DNA of 32,086 nucleotides, taken from Gammaproteobacteria bacterium (GTDB lineage: Bacteria; Pseudomonadota; Gammaproteobacteria; Pseudomonadales; Halieaceae). The notes under the pieces are model-generated. The model saw only the letters and a list, made by a program, of their open reading frames with translations. It did no database searches and was not told where the DNA came from. This document shows positions 16,186-25,108 of the stretch, piece after piece; the first letter of the stretch is position 1; each line of letters opens with the position of its first letter. The position numbers and the translations under genes are program-made. Location: contig JAUIEP010000043.1 of assembly GCA_030428835.1 (NCBI GenBank), positions 1-32,086 of the forward strand, given 5' to 3'.

Positions 16186-18064
16186 CAGCCGCGCCCGCGA
16201 CCAGCGCCGGGAAATCCACCTGCTCGCGCAGGCGCCGGCCGAACTCGTCGGCACCCGCCGTCGTGAAGTGGAAATTGTCGTAGTAGAGCAACCGGCCGTC
16301 CAGGAAAGCATCGCACGCCGGGCTGCACTGCACCGCGGCGAGGTCGACGAAGGGCGCGCCGGCAGCGGCATCCCGCGTCATTGCGATGACCGACTCGGGC
16401 CGGCGCATGCGCCCGGCGAGAACCGCGTTGACGTCCGGTGCATCGCGTTCCCGCGCGAGCAGCAGCGGCACGGCGGCGGGAAAGGTCGCGCGCGGGCCGA
16501 ACACAATCACTGGCTTGCCCCGCGCGTGGAGATACTCGAGGGTATTCTTCAGGTAGGGTAGCCGCTTCGGCTGACCCGCCGTCGCCAGCACCACGGCGTC
16601 TATTTCGCGCGCCAGCAAGTCCCCGAAACGCAGTTCGTTCAGCGCCCGGCACCGGGTGCTGCCGGCCTCGCCCTCAAAATATTCCAGCAGCGCCGGGCAG
16701 GCGGCCCCGGTCGCCTGCAGGAAATGCATGGCCGGGTAGGTCCGCGACAACAGCATGTACAGGTCCGCCGCGCGACTGTCGCCGATGACCAGTACGTTGG
16801 TGCGGTCCGGTTCCACGGTGGCGCACTCCCGGGCCCGATACAGGTTGATAGCGCGACCGGGATGGAGGTTGCAGCGGTTGTTGCGTATGGCCTTGAGCCG
16901 GAGCGCCTTCTCGTCTTCCACGCTGTCGATCAGCGCCTGATAAGGGTTGGCCGTTGACAGCAGGCGGCCCCCTGTCTGCCAGTACGTGCCCGCAATCATG
17001 CAGGAGACCAGCAGGACACCCAGGGTGATGGGCACGGCACGCGGGTTCGCGCCCTCGGCAGTCCCGCCGCGCAGGCGGAAAGGTTGCTCCACGGCCACGT
17101 GCAGCACTGCGGCCAGCACAAAAAATACCGGGAACAGTGCCAGCAACTCGTGCGGCTGCTGCTCGAAGCCGCGCGCGTAGAGATACAACACCACCACCGG
17201 CCAGTGCACGAGATAAAGCGCGTAGGAGCGGCGCCCTACCCACTGCATGAACGGCAGGCCGTAGAACGCGAGGGCGAGGCGGGACTCCCTGCCCATCAGC
17301 AACAGGAAACCCAGAGCCGACACGGCGAGTGCGCCGGTCGCGGGACTGCAGGCATCCCCCAGCCACGTAACGAGTACGAGAAACCCGATCGTACCCAAGC
17401 CCGCCGCGAGGCTGCCCGCCAGGCCGCCAAAACGCAGGGCCAGAATCGCGACCAGGGCGCCCACCATGAGCTGGTGCACCCGGAACGGCAGCAGGTAGAA
17501 CACCGCATCCGGCGCATCGACGCGCCACAGGAGCACAGCGGCACCGGATGCCAGCAGCAACAGCAGGGCGGCCGGCGCCCTGCCCACCGCGCCCAGCAAC
17601 ACCAGCAACGTGGGCCAGAACAGGTAGAACTGTTCCTCCACGCTCAGGGACCACATGTGTAACAGCGGTTTGGTATGCGCGGCCGCATCGAAATAACCCG
17701 CTTCCAGCCAGAAGTTGAAGTTGGCGAGGGAAAACAGCGCAAAGATCGCGGAGCGGCCCAGCAGAGCGAGCTCCTGCGCGGGCACCAGCGGCAGCGCCGC
17801 CAACAGGGTCAGGAGCACCGTAACCGCGAGGGCGGGAAACAGGCGGCGCAGGCGGCGGATATAAAAGTCCCGCAGCGTGAAGGTTCCTCGCCCCTGCTCC
17901 AGCAGGATGTTCCGCGTGATGATGAAGCCGGAGATCACGAAGAACAGGTCTACCCCAAGATAACCACCGGCGACACCGGACAGGTCGAGATGAAAAAGCA
18001 GCACCGCCAGCACCGCCAGCGCGCGCATTCCCTCGATACCGGCCAGGAAACCACTGTTTGGCAT
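16163..18064 (-). CDS. acyltransferase-3 / SGNH fusion (OafA/YrhL type)
   Basis: A 633-aa integral membrane O-acyltransferase fused to a periplasmic SGNH esterase-type domain. Such proteins add acetyl or other acyl groups to cell-surface sugars. The N-terminal part has about ten transmembrane segments with signatures GIEGMRALAVL at 9-19, His25 (LLFHLDLSG), GYLGVDLFFVISGF at 34-47 and FYIRRLRRLFPA at 67-78. The SGNH domain begins near 423 with GDSR at 428-431 (Ser430) and ends with DNFHFT (Asp596, His599), so the triad is complete. I place the start at 18064; an in-frame extension of 31 aa to 18157 would disrupt the typical N-terminus. Its 3' end converges with DUF3604, and upstream it diverges from the sulfotransferase gene. 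Confidence 0.9.
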   Translation of the reverse strand: MPNSGFLAGIEGMRALAVLAVLLFHLDLSGVAGGYLGVDLFFVISGFIITRNILLEQGRGTFTLRDFYIRRLRRLFPALAVTVLLTLLAALPLVPAQELALLGRSAIFALFSLANFNFWLEAGYFDAAAHTKPLLHMWSLSVEEQFYLFWPTLLVLLGAVGRAPAALLLLLASGAAVLLWRVDAPDAVFYLLPFRVHQLMVGALVAILALRFGGLAGSLAAGLGTIGFLVLVTWLGDACSPATGALAVSALGFLLLMGRESRLALAFYGLPFMQWVGRRSYALYLVHWPVVVLYLYARGFEQQPHELLALFPVFFVLAAVLHVAVEQPFRLRGGTAEGANPRAVPITLGVLLVSCMIAGTYWQTGGRLLSTANPYQALIDSVEDEKALRLKAIRNNRCNLHPGRAINLYRARECATVEPDRTNVLVIGDSRAADLYMLLSRTYPAMHFLQATGAACPALLEYFEGEAGSTRCRALNELRFGDLLAREIDAVVLATAGQPKRLPYLKNTLEYLHARGKPVIVFGPRATFPAAVPLLLARERDAPDVNAVLAGRMRRPESVIAMTRDAAAGAPFVDLAAVQCSPACDAFLDGRLLYYDNFHFTTAGADEFGRRLREQVDFPALVAGAAVTARGTR

Positions 18065-18262
18065 AGACCCGGGATCCTTGTGGGCACGTCCGCGCTTGGC
18101 GGCCACCGTGCAACCTGTCACTATGGCTGCATAAGACCAAGCAATCGCGATGCACACAGAAAAAAATCATCCTACCCCAGCGCAAAGAGCGGCAGCAACG
18201 CTGCACCCGCAGCGGCGTGACAGGGCACACAGTCCGTTTTCCTCCCGGAGCTCAACGCCGTA

Positions 18263-18964
18263 ATGGCAGCGCGGTACCTGTTCGTGCTGTGCCCGCCCTA
18301 CTGCGGCTCCACCCTGCTGTGGAAACTGCTGGCAACATCCTCCCGCGTGTCCGCACTGCCGCAGGAGGGCCAGTTCCTGCCCGAGGTCGAGCCCATCATG
18401 CGCGAGCGGCCCTGGGACCGCGACAACGCCCTGCCATGGCCCCGGATCAAGGCCGCGTGGGAAACCTACTGGGACCACGACAAGCCGGTCCTGCTGGAAA
18501 AAAGTCCGCCGAATATCGTGCGCGCCGCCGCGATCGCCGCGCACTTCGAACCCGCGCAGTTCATTATCATGGTGCGCAATCCCTATGCCCACGCGGAGGG
18601 ACTGATGCGCCGCAACGAGTGGCCCCTGCGGCGCGCGGCCAACTTCGCGCTGATGTGCCTGCGCACGCAGGCCGAGAATGCCGCGCAACTGGCCAACACG
18701 CTGGTGCTGACCTACGAGGACCTGGTGGCGGACCCGGGTGGCGCGTGTGCGCGGCTCGCGGCCTTCCAACCCGCACTGGATGACATGGATCCCCGGGCGA
18801 GCTTCGAACTGGACTCCGTGGACGGCACGCTGGACCGCCAGATAACCGACCTGAATGCCAGGAAGATCGAGGCGCTAAGCGCGGCGCAACGCGCGGAACT
18901 GAACCGCTACTTCGAGTCCGACGAGGACGTCCTGCGGCACTGGGGCTACTCGGTCATACGCTGA
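18263..18964 (+). CDS. sulfotransferase-family protein
   Basis: A 233-aa putative PAPS-dependent sulfotransferase. The 5'-phosphosulfate loop is seen as PPYCGSTLLWKLL at 11-23, followed by EKSPPN at 79-84. The 3'-phosphate-binding segment is FIIMVRNPYAHAEGLMRR at 100-117 (Arg105 and neighbouring Ser/Arg positions; the usual conserved Ser is not obvious). LVLTYEDLVADP at 147-158 is typical for the family. There is no signal peptide, so it is cytoplasmic. The acceptor is unknown; the divergent acyltransferase suggests decoration of a surface glycan or lipid. GGAG lies 12 nt upstream, a long spacing. Internal in-frame alternatives would remove the PAPS loop. Confidence 0.75.
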   Translation: MAARYLFVLCPPYCGSTLLWKLLATSSRVSALPQEGQFLPEVEPIMRERPWDRDNALPWPRIKAAWETYWDHDKPVLLEKSPPNIVRAAAIAAHFEPAQFIIMVRNPYAHAEGLMRRNEWPLRRAANFALMCLRTQAENAAQLANTLVLTYEDLVADPGGACARLAAFQPALDDMDPRASFELDSVDGTLDRQITDLNARKIEALSAAQRAELNRYFESDEDVLRHWGYSVIR

Positions 18965-18980
18965 GCCGATGCCGCGGTGT

Positions 18981-19010
18981 TTGACAAGCCCGTGCGGCAA
19001 GGTATTTATT
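18981..19010 (+). promoter_or_regulatory. sigma-70-type promoter for the SMP-30-like operon
   Basis: A perfect TTGACA (18981-18986) with TATTTATT (19003-19010) after 16-18 bp, in an AT-rich patch 31 bp before the start of the lipoprotein gene. The -10 is imperfect (TTTATT, four of six). Confidence 0.55.
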
Positions 19011-19041
19011 AACTGTCACAACGACAACAACGGTACGCGCC

Positions 19042-19992
19042 ATGAAATCACCCGCACTCGCCCTTCTTCTCTCCCTCGCGGCCCTGTTGAGTGCCTGCGA
19101 CGGCGATAACGACAACCGCAGGCCGCTGCTGGACCGCTATGAACTGTCCAGCACAGACAGCGTGCCCGAGGGCGTCGCGTTCGATCCCAAAGAACGCGCG
19201 TTCTACGCCTCGAGCCTGGTCGGCGGCAGCATCGTTCGCATTGACGCCCGCGGCCGCGAAACCTTTTTCCGCGCGCCCGACTACCGCGCGACCATCGGCG
19301 GCATCAAGATCGACGCCGCTGCGCGGCGCCTGTGGGCCTGCGCGTCGAGCGTGGACGACATCGACGCGCGGGTCTGGGTTTTCGACCTGCGCAACGGCGA
19401 GATGATCCTGGAATATTTCCTCGGCGCGCTGTTCGCGAACGCCTCGTGCAATGACCTCGCGCTGGACCCGGGCGGCATGGCCTACGTTACCGACCCGCAG
19501 AACACCGCGCTGTACAAGCTCGATCCCGTCACCGGTGAGGGCGAAGTGTTCGCCAATGATCCCCTACTCGCCGACATGCTCAACGTGGGTCTCGGGCAGA
19601 ACGGAATCGTGGTGAACGCGGCCGGCGACGCCCTGATCGTCGCCAAGTTCGTGCCGGCGGGCCTGGTGCGCATCAGCCTGCCCGACGGCGACAGCATCAG
19701 CGCCATCGCGCTGTCGGGCGACCCCTTCCCGACACCGGACGGCCTGGTGGAACTGGACGGCGACATCTACAGCGTGTCCGACGCCACCGTGACGCGGACG
19801 CGGCTCAACGCGGACAGCACCGCCGGTGAGGTGGTCATCGCCGCACAGCCCGAGAGCGGGTTGTCCACGGCGACCGTGGCGGACGACCAGGTCTATGTGA
19901 TCAAGAGCGAGGTGACCAACTTCGTCGTGCAGCAGCCGCTGAACCTGCCCTTCGCCATCTTCCGCGTTGACCTGGACGCGTTCGGTCCCTGA
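19042..19992 (+). CDS. SMP-30/gluconolactonase-like beta-propeller lipoprotein
   Basis: A 316-aa lipoprotein with lipobox L16-S17-A18-C19. The mature part has repeated propeller blades with motifs such as VPEGVAFDPKERAFYAS, IGGIKIDAAARRLWACA, CNDLALDPGGMAYVTD and TPDGLVELDGDIYSV, which resemble SMP-30/gluconolactonase/NHL-type propellers. Acidic and Asn residues in CNDLALD could be part of the divalent-metal centre known in SMP-30, but not all ligands can be assigned. Enzymatic activity (lactonase) is possible and a scaffold role equally so. It precedes the MDR oxidoreductase by 73 bp on the same strand and may be co-transcribed from the promoter at 18981. Confidence 0.8.
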   Translation: MKSPALALLLSLAALLSACDGDNDNRRPLLDRYELSSTDSVPEGVAFDPKERAFYASSLVGGSIVRIDARGRETFFRAPDYRATIGGIKIDAAARRLWACASSVDDIDARVWVFDLRNGEMILEYFLGALFANASCNDLALDPGGMAYVTDPQNTALYKLDPVTGEGEVFANDPLLADMLNVGLGQNGIVVNAAGDALIVAKFVPAGLVRISLPDGDSISAIALSGDPFPTPDGLVELDGDIYSVSDATVTRTRLNADSTAGEVVIAAQPESGLSTATVADDQVYVIKSEVTNFVVQQPLNLPFAIFRVDLDAFGP

Positions 19993-20017
19993 CAGCGATA
20001 CGCACGCAGTAACGGGC

Positions 20018-20040
20018 GGGCCGCGGGCAACGCGCGGCCC
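20018..20040 (+). other. GC-rich hairpin between two operon genes
   Basis: GGGCCGCG (20018-20025) pairs with CGCGGCCC (20033-20040) across a 7-nt loop. There is no T-run, so it is not a standard intrinsic terminator. It may stabilise the 3' end of the upstream message or attenuate read-through into the oxidoreductase gene. Confidence 0.4.
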
Positions 20041-20065
20041 CGAGGGTATGCACGAAGGAGCGCAT

Positions 20066-21076
20066 GTGAGCGACGACAGACTGAACCAGCAGATCCGGCT
20101 GGCCGCGCGCCCCGAGGGCGCGATCAGGCCGGGCGACTTCCAGCTCGTGGACGTGCCCACGCCGGACATCGGCGACGGCGAGGTGCTGGTGGAATCCCGT
20201 TACCTCGCGGTGGAACCCGCCATGAAAGGGTGGATGGAGGCGCGGGTCGACTACACGGCCCCCATCAACATAGGCGATGTCATGCGCGGCTGGGGTACGG
20301 GCGTGGTAGTCGCGTCGAACAACCCGAAGTACCCGGTCGGCACCACGGTCAGCGCCATGCTGGGCTGGCAGCGCTATGTGGCCAGCAACGGCAGGGATGT
20401 GCCCCTCTCGCCCATTCCTGAGGGCGTGCCGCACCCCGTGGCGATGAACCTGCTGGGCATCACCGGGATGACCGCCTGGTTCGGCATGCTGGATATCGGT
20501 CAGCCGCAGGCCGGCGAGACGGTATTGGTCTCGGGCGCCGCCGGGGCGACCGGCTCGGTCGCCGGGCAGCTTGCGCGCATCCGGGGCGCGCGCGTGGTCG
20601 GCATAGCGGGAGGCAGGGAAAAGTGTGACTGGCTGACCGGAGAACTCGGCTTCGACGGGGCCGTGGACTACAAGGCGGGAGACACCGTCGCCAGGGTGCG
20701 GGAACTCTGCCCCGACGGCATCGACGTCTACTACGACAACGTCGGCGGCGAGATCCTCGACATCGCGCTCGCCAACCTCGCGCAGGGCGCGCGCGTGGTG
20801 TTGTGCGGCGGCATCTCGCGGTACAACGCGACCGGCCATATCCCGGGTCCGGTCAACTACTTCAACCTCATCTACCGTTCGGCGCGCATGGAAGGTTTTA
20901 TCGTCGGCCGCTACGCACAGCGTTTCGGCGAGGCGGCCCAGGGTCTCGCCGAGTATTACAAGCGCGGCGAGCTGCGCAGCCGCGAGACTATTCTCAAGGG
21001 GTTCGACCAGCTGCCGCAGGCGCTCATGAACCTGTTCACCGGGGACAACATCGGCAAGCAGATGGTCGAGGTCTGA
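20066..21076 (+). CDS. NADP-dependent MDR oxidoreductase (CurA/PtGR-like)
   Basis: A 336-aa medium-chain dehydrogenase/reductase without zinc ligands, of the leukotriene B4 12-hydroxydehydrogenase/CurA group. Members reduce the double bond of alpha,beta-unsaturated ketones or aldehydes with NADPH. The dinucleotide loop is SGAAGATGS at 156-164. The family blocks VESRYLAVEPAMKGWM near 42-57 and YYDNVGGEIL in the second half are clear. I prefer GTG at 20066 (AAGGAG 5 nt upstream) over ATG 20048, which would put the ribosome binding site inside the gene. The next gene starts one base after its stop, so the two are translationally coupled. The cytoplasmic substrate is unknown. Confidence 0.88.
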   Translation: MSDDRLNQQIRLAARPEGAIRPGDFQLVDVPTPDIGDGEVLVESRYLAVEPAMKGWMEARVDYTAPINIGDVMRGWGTGVVVASNNPKYPVGTTVSAMLGWQRYVASNGRDVPLSPIPEGVPHPVAMNLLGITGMTAWFGMLDIGQPQAGETVLVSGAAGATGSVAGQLARIRGARVVGIAGGREKCDWLTGELGFDGAVDYKAGDTVARVRELCPDGIDVYYDNVGGEILDIALANLAQGARVVLCGGISRYNATGHIPGPVNYFNLIYRSARMEGFIVGRYAQRFGEAAQGLAEYYKRGELRSRETILKGFDQLPQALMNLFTGDNIGKQMVEV

Positions 21077-21077
21077 C

Positions 21078-21929
21078 GTGGACGTCATCAACTACGCCGC
21101 CGAACACCGGCTGCTGACGCTCGCGCGGGGGCACCCCTACGAGCGGGACGCGTTCCGCGGCCTGTTCGAGGGACTGGACGAGTACGACGTGTGTCACGCC
21201 GAACAACCCGTGGCGCAGCGCCTGCTGGGACCGCAGGCGTGCGACGACTTCGACGCCATTGTGTGCTACGACATGCCGGGCGTGGACTTCACGTGCGACG
21301 ACGCGCCAGGCCTGGTCGAACCGGATGCAACATTCAGGGACAACTACCTCGCTATGCTGGAGCGCGGCATCGGCATGGTCTTCATGCACCACGCGATCGC
21401 TGCCTGGCCTGCCTGGCCCGAGTACGCGGAGATCATCGGCGGCCGCTTCCACTACCGCCCCGCCACCCTGCGCGGCGCGGACTATCCCGACTCGGGCTAC
21501 CGCCACAAAGTGGAACACACCCTGAGCGTGGTGGGCGATCACCCCGTCACGGCCGATCTGCCCGCCACGTTCATCATGACCGATGAGCTGTACCTGTGCC
21601 CCGTGTTTGAAGACGACGTGATCCCGTTGCTGCGCTCCAGCTACGGATTCACGCCGGACAACTTCTACTCGGCCAGCCGGGCCGTGGCCGGCGAGATGTT
21701 CACCCGCGAGGGCTGGACGCACCCCGGGGGCAGCAACCTGGTGGGCTGGGTGAAGCGCTACCGGGCCAGCCCTATCGTGTACCTGCAGGGCGGCGACGAC
21801 GGCGCCGCGATGGCGAACGAGCACTTCCGCGCGCTGCTGCACAACGCCGTCCGCTGGGTGGGCAGCGCCGAGGCGCACCGCTGGGCGCGCGTTCCGAACG
21901 AATCAGGCCCTGCGGGCGCCGAACCCTGA
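21078..21929 (+). CDS. ThuA-like (trehalose utilisation family) protein
   Basis: A 283-aa cytoplasmic protein of the ThuA/class-I-glutamine-amidotransferase-like fold. Matching features are the N-terminal RGHPYERDAFRGLFEGL, a DFDAIVCYDMPG strand-loop, GMVFMHHAIAAWPAWPEYAEIIGGRF, and the late segment SPIVYLQGGDD followed by a helix ending NAVRWVG. The family is associated with sugar metabolism in some bacteria but has no settled general activity. It starts with GTG one base after the oxidoreductase stop, which suggests a joint pathway. The 3' end lies 13 bp from the convergent M19-like gene, with no obvious terminator between them. Confidence 0.8.
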   Translation: MDVINYAAEHRLLTLARGHPYERDAFRGLFEGLDEYDVCHAEQPVAQRLLGPQACDDFDAIVCYDMPGVDFTCDDAPGLVEPDATFRDNYLAMLERGIGMVFMHHAIAAWPAWPEYAEIIGGRFHYRPATLRGADYPDSGYRHKVEHTLSVVGDHPVTADLPATFIMTDELYLCPVFEDDVIPLLRSSYGFTPDNFYSASRAVAGEMFTREGWTHPGGSNLVGWVKRYRASPIVYLQGGDDGAAMANEHFRALLHNAVRWVGSAEAHRWARVPNESGPAGAEP

Positions 21930-21942
21930 AGCAGGATGCGGC

Positions 21943-24246
21943 TCAGGGATTAATCTGCGCCGCGCGCGCCTCGGCCAGCTCCCACATGCGGATGTAACCT
22001 TCCGCGGACCGGAACAGCGGCTCCAGCTCCTCGTCGGTCACGCCGTCGCGGCGCACGTCCTCGATGAGTTCCGCCACCAGCCCCAGGTGCACCATGCCCT
22101 CCGTGTTGAAGTCCAGGGTGCGCTCGCCCACCGCGGGCTGCCGGAACGTGACATCACCGGCGTAGGACGTGAAGGGATAGGTGATGCCCGCGTCGGTCTG
22201 CGGCGTGGAGCAGCCGCTGCGCTCGCCGAAGCGCGGGCCGGGCGCGCCGGCGAAGCCGTTCAGGTCGAAGCCGAAACCCTCCGCCGGGTAACCGCCGTTG
22301 TCCCTGATGAGCTGGATACGGTCCTGGAAACCGTCGTCCATGGTCGCCGGCAGATCCGGGTGGCGGCAGCGGCCGAGGTTGGACTTGGACACGCCGCCCA
22401 ACTCGTACAGCAGCCCGTTGTTATTGCGCCCGTGAGTGCCGGCCGCCGGGTAGTCGTATTCCTCGAGCAGTTCGTAGGCGCGCTTGTAGCTTTTGCGCGG
22501 CAGGTGGTCGACCTCGATGATCATGCCGCGCTTTATCATTTCCACGATGAGAAACTCGCCGAGGTCCGTGAGTCCCTGGTTCTGGCAGTACTCGCCCTCG
22601 AGGCTGCCGCCGCCCAGCAGGCCGCTGAAGGGGATCAGTGTACCGAACGGGTCGGCGGCGAAGCCGCTCAGGTCGAAGGGCGGCGGCGAATCGTAAACCG
22701 CCCGCGGCATGTTCAGGCTGGCGAAGTTGATGCCGCCGCGGTCGAAGCCGCCGGGAAAGCCCAGGAACTCCTCGGGGCACAGCTCGAAGTTGGAGAAGTG
22801 GCCGGTGTGACTGAAGTTGCCGAGCTCGCTCAGGCGGCGGTCGCCGTCGCCGGCCGAGAACCCGTTGTCGAGCTTGTGCACCGGGAACACCACGCGCACG
22901 CCGCGCTCGTAGTAATCGTCGAGGCTGTCCACCACATCCTGCTCCGTGCAGGGTTCGGCGTCACCGAACGGTACGAGGTAACACTCGAACAGGTCGGATA
23001 CCTCGAGCCCGAGCACCACCGCCATATTGCCGGCGCGGATTTCCTCGCGCGCCTCGGCCGGGGTGGCGACCACGCGGAACCAGCCTGTACCGGGTCCGCC
23101 CGACAGTGCGTCGATGTAGCGTTCCAGCCCGTAGGTCTCCTCGATGATGCGGTCGGCGGCGACCATATCCGAACAATCCATACGCTGGGGCTGGAGACCG
23201 GCGCCGACCACCATCTGGCACAGCACCTGGTTGCTGGTGACGTGCTGCACCAGCAGGCGCAGGCCGGACAGGTAGGCGCGCTCGATCCATCGGTAGTACT
23301 GCATCTGGTGCGTGGAGCTGAACGGCGCATTGGGCCAGTCCGAGAACGTCGGGTAGCCGTCCGTCGCGTGCTGCGGCTCGCCCAGCTGCCCCTGGAGGAT
23401 GAGCGGCAGCAGGTCCGGCAACGAGGTCAGCCCGCCGCTGAAGGCGAAGCCGATGAAGTCCTTGCGCCCCTCGACGCCGTGATACAACTCGCAGTTCGGC
23501 AGCGCGTGTTCAACGCCCAGCGGATGGAAGGGCGCGCCGTGGAACGCCCCGCCGCCGCCGAAAGCCATATTGCTGAACAGGTGCGCATGGGTCTCCACGA
23601 AACCGAAGACATCGCCGTCATCGAACTCGGTGACCGCGACCGCTCCCTCGGCGTCCACGGTCAGCTCCGGGAACTCGGCGCAGCCTTCGGCCTGGGTGAG
23701 CTGCAGCGGCGCCGGCTCCGCGGAGAGTCCGCCGTCGGCATCGAGGTAGTTGCCGCTGCGAATGTGTTGCAGCCGGAACCCCGCGCCCGTGCTCTCGAGC
23801 AACCACTCGCCTTCAGACTGGCGGCGGTCCTCGATGACCAGTTCGCCATCAACCTCGGTTGTGTCGGACAGCAGGTACTCCACCTCCCAGAGTTCCTCAC
23901 CCGAACCGACCAGGTAGTAACCGTCCTGCGTGTAGAGCAGGTACTTGCCGAGGTCGGAGGGGCGCAGCAGCACACGGTCCGCCGCACCGACATCGTCTGT
24001 CAGGCTGCCAGAAGATGCGGACGCTGCCGCCGCGGCAACCACGCCATTGTCAGGAAAGTTCAGGAAGGGTGCCGCGATGAAGTGCTTGCCGCCATCGGGG
24101 GAGATCGTGACACACTGGTTGGCGACCGCGAACACCGACGGCGCCGGGCCGTCGAGCTCGCTCAGGTTGTCGCTACCGTCACTACAGGCGCCCAGCAGGA
24201 AAGCCAGGCCGAGTACAAGGAGGTGTTGCCGCAGGGTACCGCGCAT
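21943..24246 (-). CDS. M19-like amidohydrolase-fold lipoprotein with N-terminal beta-trefoil-like region
   Basis: A 767-aa lipoprotein with lipobox L18-G19-A20-C21. Residues about 80-190 contain KYLLYTQDGYYLVG and FRLQHIRSGNYLDADGGL, typical of beta-trefoil (ricin/fascin-like) repeats. The catalytic-type region begins with VETHAHLFSN (His220, His222). It later shows MAVVLGLEVSDLF, YERGVRVVFPVHKLDN, MIIEVDHLPRKSY and AAGTHGRNNNGLL, the order and spacing expected for renal dipeptidase (peptidase M19) proteins. Several positions differ from the usual M19 DVSH and SHSN motifs, so substrate and metal use may be altered. The start is placed at the codon giving a lipoprotein signal; an in-frame extension to 24321 would overlap the preceding gene. 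The Shine-Dalgarno is weak. Confidence 0.7.
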   Translation of the reverse strand: MRGTLRQHLLVLGLAFLLGACSDGSDNLSELDGPAPSVFAVANQCVTISPDGGKHFIAAPFLNFPDNGVVAAAAASASSGSLTDDVGAADRVLLRPSDLGKYLLYTQDGYYLVGSGEELWEVEYLLSDTTEVDGELVIEDRRQSEGEWLLESTGAGFRLQHIRSGNYLDADGGLSAEPAPLQLTQAEGCAEFPELTVDAEGAVAVTEFDDGDVFGFVETHAHLFSNMAFGGGGAFHGAPFHPLGVEHALPNCELYHGVEGRKDFIGFAFSGGLTSLPDLLPLILQGQLGEPQHATDGYPTFSDWPNAPFSSTHQMQYYRWIERAYLSGLRLLVQHVTSNQVLCQMVVGAGLQPQRMDCSDMVAADRIIEETYGLERYIDALSGGPGTGWFRVVATPAEAREEIRAGNMAVVLGLEVSDLFECYLVPFGDAEPCTEQDVVDSLDDYYERGVRVVFPVHKLDNGFSAGDGDRRLSELGNFSHTGHFSNFELCPEEFLGFPGGFDRGGINFASLNMPRAVYDSPPPFDLSGFAADPFGTLIPFSGLLGGGSLEGEYCQNQGLTDLGEFLIVEMIKRGMIIEVDHLPRKSYKRAYELLEEYDYPAAGTHGRNNNGLLYELGGVSKSNLGRCRHPDLPATMDDGFQDRIQLIRDNGGYPAEGFGFDLNGFAGAPGPRFGERSGCSTPQTDAGITYPFTSYAGDVTFRQPAVGERTLDFNTEGMVHLGLVAELIEDVRRDGVTDEELEPLFRSAEGYIRMWELAEARAAQINP

Positions 24247-24313
24247 ATCGAATCTGCCACTTATGTTTATTGAGGGGCCAAGCATACCCGCAAGTTTGCG
24301 GAAAAGCAGCGCT

Positions 24314-25108
24314 CTAGACACCCCACCAGGGCGTGATCATGAAATGCAGCGGGCCTTCATAGCGCAGGACATGTAGCGGCTGTGGCTCGACAAACGGCGC
24401 CCAGTGCGTGGCGTCGTCGATGTCGTAGTCACCGGGCCGCGCCTGACGGACAGGTGCAGTGACCATCGTCTCGCCGTAGTAGGTGCGGTCGCAGAAGCCG
24501 TTGCGCCAGTAGATGAAATCGTTCGCCGCCATCCACTCTGGCGCTATCGTCGCCAGCGGCTGTTCATCGTGCATGCGCAACGTGCATGTAAAGAGCCGGT
24601 CGTCGTTGGAGGCCACCACGGTGCGCAGGTCCGTGTCCGACATCACGTGTTCCACCCTGCCCTTTTTGGTGATGATATCCACCGGGTCCATCGAGTACTC
24701 GCTGGAGCGTGCCTCCAGCACCATGTAGCGACCGATGCCCTCCCCGTCGACGATGTAGGTCGACCATTCGGCGCGGATACCCACCGCGATACCCGTCACC
24801 TCGTACACATTCAGCGTGAGAAGCAGGCGCGGCTCCTCCCCGGTGAGGCAGCGCATGGGTGCGAGGCGAAACCCCGCGGGCAACGTGATATAACGCTCGA
24901 AGGCCTCGGCCTGTTCGGGCTTCACCGCGAAGTTGTAGTACACCGAACTCGGCCGGGCCTTCACCGTGAACGGCAGGCGTGGCTCGGCCTTGCCGAACAG
25001 GATCAGCACGGCATCGCGCAGGAAAAGTTGCGAATAAAGAATTCGCTTGAGAAGTCTTCGGCCGCCGCGTGCTGTGCTGGCCGGGGGTAACATCCGTTGA
25101 TCGCTCAT
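24314..25108 (-). CDS. unknown protein, loosely acetoacetate-decarboxylase-like
   Basis: A 264-aa protein without signal peptide that I do not firmly recognise. The central part (LPAGFRLAPMRCL, a LLLTLNVYEVTG strand, GIRAEWSTYIVDGEG and YMVLEARSSEYSMDPVD) resembles, in layout only, acetoacetate-decarboxylase-fold proteins. No catalytic Lys-Lys pair could be assigned with confidence. The C-terminus is rich in Trp, Pro and His (HWAPFVEPQPLHVL, ITPWWGV). Its ATG overlaps the stop codon of the upstream dehydratase gene (ATGA), so the two are translationally coupled. A role next to a PLP dehydratase, handling 2-oxo or 3-oxo acids, is conceivable but unproven. Confidence 0.7.
   Translation of the reverse strand: MSDQRMLPPASTARGGRRLLKRILYSQLFLRDAVLILFGKAEPRLPFTVKARPSSVYYNFAVKPEQAEAFERYITLPAGFRLAPMRCLTGEEPRLLLTLNVYEVTGIAVGIRAEWSTYIVDGEGIGRYMVLEARSSEYSMDPVDIITKKGRVEHVMSDTDLRTVVASNDDRLFTCTLRMHDEQPLATIAPEWMAANDFIYWRNGFCDRTYYGETMVTAPVRQARPGDYDIDDATHWAPFVEPQPLHVLRYEGPLHFMITPWWGV

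Noticed and set aside
22087-24273. Long plus-strand open frame opposite the M19-like gene
   Set aside because: High-GC antisense frame with low-complexity His/Val/Arg/Ala composition and no family motifs; the minus-strand reading has a lipoprotein signal and M19-like blocks. The same reasoning removes the long antisense frames opposite 6788-8533, 8540-10429 and 14329-16185.
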